Below, piece by piece: positions 1 to 4,556 of a DNA stretch of 7,422 bases (the first letter of the stretch is position 1; every line of letters starts with the position of its first letter). The stretch is taken from assembly GCA_016840945.1 (NCBI GenBank), contig JAEORJ010000393.1, forward strand, positions 1-7,422. The letters run 5' to 3'. Both the position numbers and the translations under genes were made by a program. Source of the DNA: Candidatus Gerdarchaeota archaeon. GTDB lineage: Archaea > Asgardarchaeota > Heimdallarchaeia > JABLTI01. The notes beneath the pieces are model-generated. The model saw nothing but the letters and a program-made list of their open reading frames with translations. It was not told the origin of the DNA and made no database searches.

Positions 1-156
1 GAATTATTCCAAGTATTAGTGTATTCGCCAATTTCTTCTACTCTTTTTTGTTATCAAAATGATTATTTTTAAAATAAAAAGAATTTTGCTAAAAAAGAAA
101 TTAATCAACTATTGAAAAACTATAAAAAAATCATTCAAGTTATTAATTTGAGATAG
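1..156. other. Left-edge flank; possible tail of an upstream gene
   Basis: Bases 1 to about 60 are richer in G+C than the almost pure A/T stretch that follows, which suggests the end of a gene running in from the left. Two forward frames are open from the edge: one ends at a TGA at 60-62 and reads as a hydrophobic 19-residue tail, the other ends at a TAA at 70-72. I cannot choose between them, so no CDS is called. A T-run lies at about 43-49. From 63 to 156 I see only the promoter of the next gene. Confidence 0.3.
121..128 (+). promoter_or_regulatory. TATA box for the membrane regulator gene
   Basis: TATAAAAA lies about 29-36 nt ahead of the ATG at 157 and is preceded by a purine-rich GAAAAAC stretch that could act as a BRE. 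Archaeal transcription normally starts about 25 nt downstream of the TATA centre, which puts the RNA start almost at the ATG. No GGTG-type ribosome site precedes this ATG, so a leaderless or near-leaderless mRNA is the simplest reading. The region is A/T-rich, so chance matches are common. Confidence 0.42.
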
Positions 157-1221
157 ATGAGAAAAATATTTCTGATTATATGCATAATTTCTCTTACAGG
201 TTTTTATCAGATCAATCTTTATTGTCAAGGTATTACTTATGAACCTGAAATAGCAAATTCTTATGAAAATACTATCTCTCAAAGTGATTGCCGTTTACAA
301 GCTGATGGGATTCAAATATTATCACCTCAGGATGGAGATGTCTTAAAAGGCTTAGTAACTATTGAATGGGTTTATCTTTTCCCATATAATTTAGCTGATG
401 TAATTCTAAGTAATGTATATTATTCTTCAGATTCTGGAAAGAATTGGGTTCAAATTGCTTTTGAAACACCAAATTATTATTTTGAGTGGGACACCACGCT
501 ATATGTTAAGTATGGTGCTACCTATAAGGTCTCAATAACTTCAATGAGTAAAAATTGGACAGAAGATTTGCAAGTAGCAAATGAAGGAACATTTACAATA
601 GATAACAGAATAGAACCAAGTTTCCGCTGGTTTTTATATTTAGGAATTCCATTATTAGTAATTTTAATTGGGAGTGTTATTGGTTTTGTTACTTATAAAT
701 TTAAACCGAAAAAACAAAACTCATTTGATTTTCTCCAAGAAGATCAAACTGAAAAAATAAAAGTTCTAAATCAAAAAGTGATAATTGGTCTGGATAATAT
801 CAAAGATAGCACTAATTGGATTTCTGAAATATCGAGTACTTCTACAGGAACTAGACCTTTGGAAAATGGTTCAATAGCTAAATACTTCCCTGATTCAATT
901 CATAAAGAATTAAAATCTGAGATTAAAGGGAGAACTGTAATGGTATTAATTGAAATTGCTTATCAAAATCCTTCAGAAACCAATCCAATAAAAATAGCAG
1001 AAGGAGTTGGTATTCCACCATCTACCCTCTCCAAAGAAATTAATAAACTGATAACATTGAACTATATTGAACAGCATGTTTCAAGTCAAGTTTTACTAGA
1101 TGCTAGATATAGGAATTTTAGGATCACAAAGAAAGGATTTGAATTCTTAAATATCTTAAATGTTATTTTGAAGGATACTATACAGAAAATTAAAATTAGA
1201 AATGAAAACAATTCTTTATAA
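157..1221 (+). CDS. Membrane-spanning one-component regulator: Ig-like ectodomain, one TM, C-terminal winged helix
   Basis: The 354-residue product appears to be a membrane-bound transcription regulator. Residues 1-24 are a signal peptide (basic MRK, hydrophobic core). Residues about 50-150 form an extracellular beta-sandwich of Ig/fibronectin type: ILSPQDGDVLKG begins it, YYSSDSGKNW sits mid-domain, and GTFTID closes it. Residues 157-180 are a strongly hydrophobic helix followed by KFKPKK, so the C-terminus is cytoplasmic. After a linker (about 185-245), residues 248-345 look like a MarR/ArsR-type winged helix: IKIAEGVGIPPSTLSKEINKL is the helix-turn-helix (about 278-298), and the wing follows near 304-323. 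The order is the reverse of CadC/ToxR, where the DNA-binding domain is N-terminal. The ATG was chosen because no earlier in-frame start exists (TAG just upstream) and a TATA box lies about 30 nt before it. The target genes and ligand cannot be read from sequence; the surface-protein pair downstream is a candidate by adjacency only. Confidence 0.82.
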   Translation: MRKIFLIICIISLTGFYQINLYCQGITYEPEIANSYENTISQSDCRLQADGIQILSPQDGDVLKGLVTIEWVYLFPYNLADVILSNVYYSSDSGKNWVQIAFETPNYYFEWDTTLYVKYGATYKVSITSMSKNWTEDLQVANEGTFTIDNRIEPSFRWFLYLGIPLLVILIGSVIGFVTYKFKPKKQNSFDFLQEDQTEKIKVLNQKVIIGLDNIKDSTNWISEISSTSTGTRPLENGSIAKYFPDSIHKELKSEIKGRTVMVLIEIAYQNPSETNPIKIAEGVGIPPSTLSKEINKLITLNYIEQHVSSQVLLDARYRNFRITKKGFEFLNILNVILKDTIQKIKIRNENNSL

Positions 1222-1401
1222 AAAATAACAAACTCGTTTTGCTTATAAAATATAGATATTTTCTAAATGGAAAGTATTTACTTGTTTTATATTTCCAATT
1301 TCTTATTGTAAACTCGTGTTATATCTCGAGTAATTATTACTTTGTAAGAACAATTACCGTTTAGAGAATCACACTTTAGATTATACCGCAGGTGGGATAT
1401 A
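1222..1401 (+). promoter_or_regulatory. Spacer with possible promoter and short repeats ahead of the propeller-hydrolase pair
   Basis: A TATA-like CTTATAAAATATA at 1242-1254 follows the regulator's stop and would give a 5' leader of roughly 120 nt. The 10-mer AACTCGTTTT at 1231-1240 recurs with one change as AACTCGTGTT at 1311-1320. The second copy overlaps an inverted repeat, ACTCG at 1312-1316 and CGAGT at 1327-1331. GGTGG at 1391-1395, six bases ahead of the ATG at 1402, is the ribosome binding site. No convincing TATA box lies at the -30 position for a short leader. These elements are suggestive of regulation but individually weak. Confidence 0.33.
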
Positions 1402-2505
1402 ATGTTGAAAAAGAAAAGTCTATTCGTGATTATTGGAGCTGTTATCCAATTCATAATATTGAGTAATTTCTGTTTAAATTTAGGATATGAACACTTTATA
1501 GTTAGTGCAAATACTAACAATAATCTATTTGTGAATTTTGTTGCAGAGGTAGATATAAGTGTTGGATATAAGATGAGATTGGAAAACAATAGAGCATATA
1601 TTTCATCTAATGATGGAATAGAAATTATTGACATTCATAATCCAAAAACGCCAATTTGGGTAGAAACTATTGAAGAGGGAGAAATGGGTTTTGATGTAAA
1701 AAATAATATCATCTATACTACTAATTCAAACGGTTTGGTAGTTATTAATGCTACAATAGCTGATTCACCTGAAATCATTGGAATTTCTAATTCTGGACAA
1801 TGGGCATATAACCTAAGAATAAATGATACATTAGCTTTTGCTATCAATTCAGGAGATATGGATATTTATAATGTTAATGATCTAAATAATCCCATACATG
1901 TGGGTCAATATCTTGATTCAGGAAGGGGAAATGATGTGATAATCCATGGTGAAATTGCTTATTATGCTGATCCTGATGAAGGATTAGAAGTGATTAATAT
2001 TACAGATTACTCAAATCCAGAAAAGATTAGGACTGTTAGTAATACATTTGGTGCTTGGGATCTGTATATAAACAATGAATTACTTTATTTGGGATGCCAT
2101 AGTCTGGGATTCAAAATAATTGATATTTCAAACCCAACAAATCCATCTGTCATTAAACAATTTAATGATGGTGGGGAAGTTTATGGTGTTTGTGGAAATA
2201 GTTCATACATTTTTCTAGGCGATTTACAAGAAGGTGTAGAAGTACTCAATTATTCCGATCCAACACAACTAGTTGAGGTAGCAAGTTTTACTGCAACACC
2301 ACACGATATCGAGTATCGAGGAAATTATCTTTATGTATCAGATCAAGATAGAGGATTTCTTCTCTTAGAATTGAGCAATAAAAAAGAAGAATACACAAAT
2401 GAAGCGCAACTCATTTTTATCTTTGCACTTATTCCATTGATTGGATTCAAAATAATAGCTAAGAGCAAAAGAATGCGAAAGGCGAAAATTTCAAACATTG
2501 GATGA
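1402..2505 (+). CDS. Tail-anchored extracellular LVIVD-repeat beta-propeller
   Basis: The 367-residue product is a surface protein of the LVIVD-repeat type. An N-terminal signal segment covers residues 6-27. Seven repeats with a (G)xxIIDIxNPxxPxxV core begin near residues 72, 111, 151, 194, 236, 278 and 318, at 39-43 residue spacing. The best matches are GIEIIDIHNPKTP and GFKIIDISNPTNP; the last copy is short. Seven such units fit one closed seven-bladed propeller. Residues 336-353 are a transmembrane helix followed by a basic tail (KSKRMRKAK), so the propeller faces outside and the tail inside. The start has GGTGG six bases upstream. The hydrolase gene begins 17 nt after the stop, so the two are probably cotranscribed. 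LVIVD repeats are known from bacterial and archaeal surface proteins, and their ligands are mostly unknown. A scaffold or binding role is inferred; no catalytic motif is visible. Confidence 0.85.
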   Translation: MLKKKSLFVIIGAVIQFIILSNFCLNLGYEHFIVSANTNNNLFVNFVAEVDISVGYKMRLENNRAYISSNDGIEIIDIHNPKTPIWVETIEEGEMGFDVKNNIIYTTNSNGLVVINATIADSPEIIGISNSGQWAYNLRINDTLAFAINSGDMDIYNVNDLNNPIHVGQYLDSGRGNDVIIHGEIAYYADPDEGLEVINITDYSNPEKIRTVSNTFGAWDLYINNELLYLGCHSLGFKIIDISNPTNPSVIKQFNDGGEVYGVCGNSSYIFLGDLQEGVEVLNYSDPTQLVEVASFTATPHDIEYRGNYLYVSDQDRGFLLLELSNKKEEYTNEAQLIFIFALIPLIGFKIIAKSKRMRKAKISNIG

Positions 2506-2508
2506 ATT

Positions 2509-2516
2509 GGTGGTGA
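2509..2516 (+). promoter_or_regulatory. Ribosome binding site GGTGGTGA for the serine hydrolase
   Basis: GGTGGTGA lies six bases before the ATG at 2523, in the 17-nt gap after the propeller gene's stop. It matches the GGTGA core complementary to the archaeal 16S 3' end. It fixes the hydrolase start and supports translation from a shared mRNA. Confidence 0.7.
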
Positions 2517-2522
2517 AATTCA

Positions 2523-3668
2523 ATGAAGAAAACTTACAAAATAATATTAGCAATAACAATTCCGATTATCATTTCGTCATCTATTGTTGGAGTTTTAGTT
2601 AATCATTATAATTCTAAAAATAATCTTAGCATGCTTGATCAAGCAATATTGGGATTCATGGAAGAATATGGTGTTCCAGGTGTAGCAGTAAGTGCCATAA
2701 CAGATAATGAAATTATTTGGATGAATTCATATGGATATGGTAATATCGAAGAGAATGTTCTAGTAACTGGAGATACCTTGTTTATGCTTGGCTCCATTTC
2801 CAAATCAGTAGTTAGTACAGCATTCATGCAATTAGTAGAACAGAATCTGGTTAATTTAGATGATAATATCAATAATTATTTACCATTCAACATAAGTCAT
2901 CCGAATTATCCAACAAGTACAATAACTCCTAGAATGTTGTTAACACATACTTCAGGGATAACTGATAATTGGTATATAATCTACCCCATGCAAACATCAG
3001 GTTCAGATTCACCTATTGATATCGATGAATTTATTTTCAATTATTTGCATGAAAATGGTTCATATTTCTCTTATGGAAATTTCAACTCCAATGAACCAGG
3101 AACAGGTTTTGATTATACAAATGTTGGATCAACTTTGGTAGCTTATCTAATAGAAGAAATATCAAACTCAACTTTTGAGCATTATTGTCAAGAGAATCTT
3201 TTCCAACCACTTGACATGCCAAATACTTCATGGCGATTATCAAATCTTAATGAAGATAATATTGCTATACCATATCGTGAAAGTTATGGACATTTCTTTC
3301 CTATGGAACATTATGGTTCACCTGTATATCCTTGTGGTTTTCTAAGAACAAGTGTTCGACAATTTTCACATTTTCTTATGACCATTATTAATGACGGAAA
3401 ATATGGTGAAATAGAATTAATACAAAATACCTCAGTTATGCCAATGACAACCGTTCAATTCCCAAGTCTTTCAAGCACAGGATTGTTTTGGCAAAATGAT
3501 GGTGAATATTGGGGGCATGGTGGAAGCGGACCTGGAGTTAGTACATTAATGTTATTTCATCCAATTAGAAAACAAGGAGTAATTGTTTTCACAAATGTCG
3601 AAAAACCAGAAGTAACTTCACTGATACTAAATGAGGTTTTTATGGCTTGGCAGTATAATGAAATCTAA
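2523..3668 (+). CDS. Membrane-anchored serine hydrolase, beta-lactamase/CubicO family
   Basis: The 381-residue product belongs to the class C beta-lactamase / penicillin-binding-like serine hydrolases (Pfam Beta-lactamase). Residues 7-26 form an N-terminal hydrophobic segment after MKKTYK; no clear signal-peptidase site follows, so it may stay as an anchor with the enzyme outside. The three active-site motifs are intact: SISK (nucleophile Ser91, Lys94), YTN (Tyr198, Asn200) and HGG (332-334, the KTG equivalent). Family hallmarks include TPRMLLTHTSGI (135-146) and FQPLDMPNTSW (227-237). Length is normal for a single catalytic domain; there is no C-terminal lipocalin-like domain. Known family activities include peptidase, esterase and D-amino-acid peptide cleavage, for example Pab87 of Pyrococcus abyssi. 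An archaeon lacks peptidoglycan, so a cell-wall transpeptidase role is unlikely for the host itself. It is probably cotranscribed with the propeller. Its substrate cannot be read from the sequence. Confidence 0.9.
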   Translation: MKKTYKIILAITIPIIISSSIVGVLVNHYNSKNNLSMLDQAILGFMEEYGVPGVAVSAITDNEIIWMNSYGYGNIEENVLVTGDTLFMLGSISKSVVSTAFMQLVEQNLVNLDDNINNYLPFNISHPNYPTSTITPRMLLTHTSGITDNWYIIYPMQTSGSDSPIDIDEFIFNYLHENGSYFSYGNFNSNEPGTGFDYTNVGSTLVAYLIEEISNSTFEHYCQENLFQPLDMPNTSWRLSNLNEDNIAIPYRESYGHFFPMEHYGSPVYPCGFLRTSVRQFSHFLMTIINDGKYGEIELIQNTSVMPMTTVQFPSLSSTGLFWQNDGEYWGHGGSGPGVSTLMLFHPIRKQGVIVFTNVEKPEVTSLILNEVFMAWQYNEI

Positions 3669-3676
3669 TTAATGGA

Positions 3677-4099
3677 TTATTTATTCAAATCATTAGCTTC
3701 TGAGAGATGTTGTTGGCAGATTTTCCAAAGACCAGCACGTTTCTCCAGAACCCCAGTCCAGCGAATGTTTTTCGATCCCCAAGGTTTTCCATCGAATTCA
3801 CCTTCATCATCAACGATCGCAGAAAACCAAGCCACATTTTTATTTTTTGATAATACAATTCTTAGATCTTTTATCTCATAACCTGTAGCAATATTACGTG
3901 GATCCATCCAGCTATCTAAGAATTTCTTAAATTGGTTCCAACCAATAGCAGTGCTTTTAGAATCTGGAAAAATAGAGAAAAAATCATCAGAATTGGTAAA
4001 ACTGTTTTCAAAGAGTGCTTTATCTTTTGTTAGAGCCCAACCAAAAGCTGCATGAAGAACTTTAGTAATCTCATTTACATTATTATTTGAGGTAGCCAA
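3677..4099 (-). CDS. SnoaL-like (NTF2-fold) protein, TTG start
   Basis: The 140-residue product matches the SnoaL-like / DUF4440-type NTF2-fold family in length and pattern. An N-terminal helix (VNEITKVLHAAFGWALT, 8-24) is followed by the typical W54/F57 region (GWNQFKKFLDSW). Late strands VAWFSAIVDDEGEF (89-102) and IRWTGVLEKRAGLWKICQQH (112-131) form the cone-shaped sheet. The fold holds small hydrophobic ligands in enzymes such as SnoaL and ketosteroid isomerase, but many members have no known activity; no catalytic assignment is possible. No signal peptide is present, so it is cytosolic. The start is TTG: AAGGTGA lies six bases upstream and no ATG occurs in the first 60 residues. It converges on the serine hydrolase with 8 nt between stops. 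The 3' half of the gene (about 3721-3840) reaches 40-50% G+C by line count, higher than the neighbours, a mild hint of transfer or just strong sequence constraint. Confidence 0.83.
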   Translation of the reverse strand: MATSNNNVNEITKVLHAAFGWALTKDKALFENSFTNSDDFFSIFPDSKSTAIGWNQFKKFLDSWMDPRNIATGYEIKDLRIVLSKNKNVAWFSAIVDDEGEFDGKPWGSKNIRWTGVLEKRAGLWKICQQHLSEANDLNK

Positions 4100-4245
4100 A
4101 ATAGTTCACCTTGTAAACAATCAAATATATAAAAATAAGAATTTATATAATTCTCAAGAATCTTCTCACTAGTTCTTAAACAAATTATTATTCCATCTCT
4201 AGTTTTTGCCGCATTGATTTGGATTGTTTCTAAATTAATAGACAT
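4075..4245 (-). CDS. Candidate 56-residue ORF upstream of the SnoaL-like gene
   Basis: An ATG at 4245-4243 opens a minus-strand frame that stays open for 56 codons to a TAA at 4077-4075, through DNA where most frames are short. It overlaps the first 25 nt of the SnoaL-like gene in another frame, and its codons 45-47 (QGE) cover that gene's ribosome binding site. The product begins MSINLETIQINAAKTRDGI, then IICLRTSEKILENYI, and is mixed polar/hydrophobic with no signal peptide. There is no Shine-Dalgarno site, but CTTATAAATTAT at about 4271-4282 lies about 31 nt upstream, which fits a leaderless start. I recognise no family. It could be a small gene, a remnant, or chance. Confidence 0.22.
   Translation of the reverse strand: MSINLETIQINAAKTRDGIIICLRTSEKILENYINSYFYIFDCLQGELFWLPQIIM
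4106..4112 (-). promoter_or_regulatory. Ribosome binding site AAGGTGA deciding the TTG start of the SnoaL-like gene
   Basis: Read on the minus strand, AAGGTGA is followed by six bases (ACTATT) and then TTG at 4099-4097. The spacing equals that of the other GGTG-type sites in the window. A TATA-like TTATATAAA on the minus strand at about 4142-4150 would start the RNA near 4118, giving a leader of about 20 nt that contains this site. Confidence 0.6.
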
Positions 4246-4475
4246 TTGATAAATAAAAAGAAGGAAAATTATAATTTATAAGAAGAGGGAAATAAATTAT
4301 TTTTTTCTAAGTTTAGATAATTAAATAGAAACAACTGATATCATTAAAAACATTGGAATAATTATATTAAATTATTTTATCAAAAAAATAACTTCAAACT
4401 AATTAATAGTAGATTGAAGAAAATGTAAAAGAAATTTCTAATAAGATTTTCAAAAAAATACTAAATTTTAGAGCA

Positions 4476-4520
4476 TTATAAAAATGAAATATTTGATAAA
4501 AATACTTATTATTATTTAAA
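4476..4520 (+). promoter_or_regulatory. TATA-box candidates for the large surface protein
   Basis: Two candidates are visible: TTATAAAAA at 4476-4484 and TATTTAAA at 4513-4520. The second would start transcription near 4541, just before the GGAGGAG ribosome site and after the ATG at 4524, so that ATG would be outside the mRNA. The first would give a leader of about 50 nt. The sequence alone does not decide between them. Confidence 0.35.
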
Positions 4521-4543
4521 CAAATGTTTCTTTGTTGTTTTTC

Positions 4544-4550
4544 GGAGGAG
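4544..4550 (+). promoter_or_regulatory. Ribosome binding site GGAGGAG deciding a TTG start
   Basis: GGAGGAG is the strongest Shine-Dalgarno match in the window and lies six bases before TTG at 4557. It falls inside the longest ORF, downstream of the ATG at 4524, which itself has no ribosome site. This argues that translation starts at 4557. Confidence 0.65.
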
Positions 4551-4556
4551 AAATTT

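Larger units (their letters stand above)
4100..4556. other. AT-rich divergent spacer
   Basis: This stretch separates the minus-strand SnoaL-like gene from the plus-strand surface protein. Its left part contains the minus-strand ribosome site (4106-4110), a minus-strand TATA candidate near 4142-4151 and the possible small ORF ending at 4245. From about 4250 to 4475 it is almost pure A/T with runs of A and T and no coding signal in either direction. Its right end carries the plus-strand promoter and ribosome site. No tRNA, repeat array or mobile-element end is visible. Confidence 0.6.

Noticed and set aside
1287..1634. Minus-strand 115-residue frame over the propeller start
   Set aside because: It overlaps the well-supported propeller gene, has no ribosome site or recognisable domain, and runs through the spacer by low stop frequency.
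2639..2872. Minus-strand 77-residue frame
   Set aside because: It lies inside the serine hydrolase opposite the SISK motif region and has no independent support.
3672..3881. Plus-strand 69-residue frame
   Set aside because: It is antisense to the SnoaL-like gene, which has family motifs and a proper ribosome site.
4357..4376. AATAATT/AATTATT inverted repeat
   Set aside because: It consists only of A and T in an almost pure A/T spacer, so such pairs are expected by chance.
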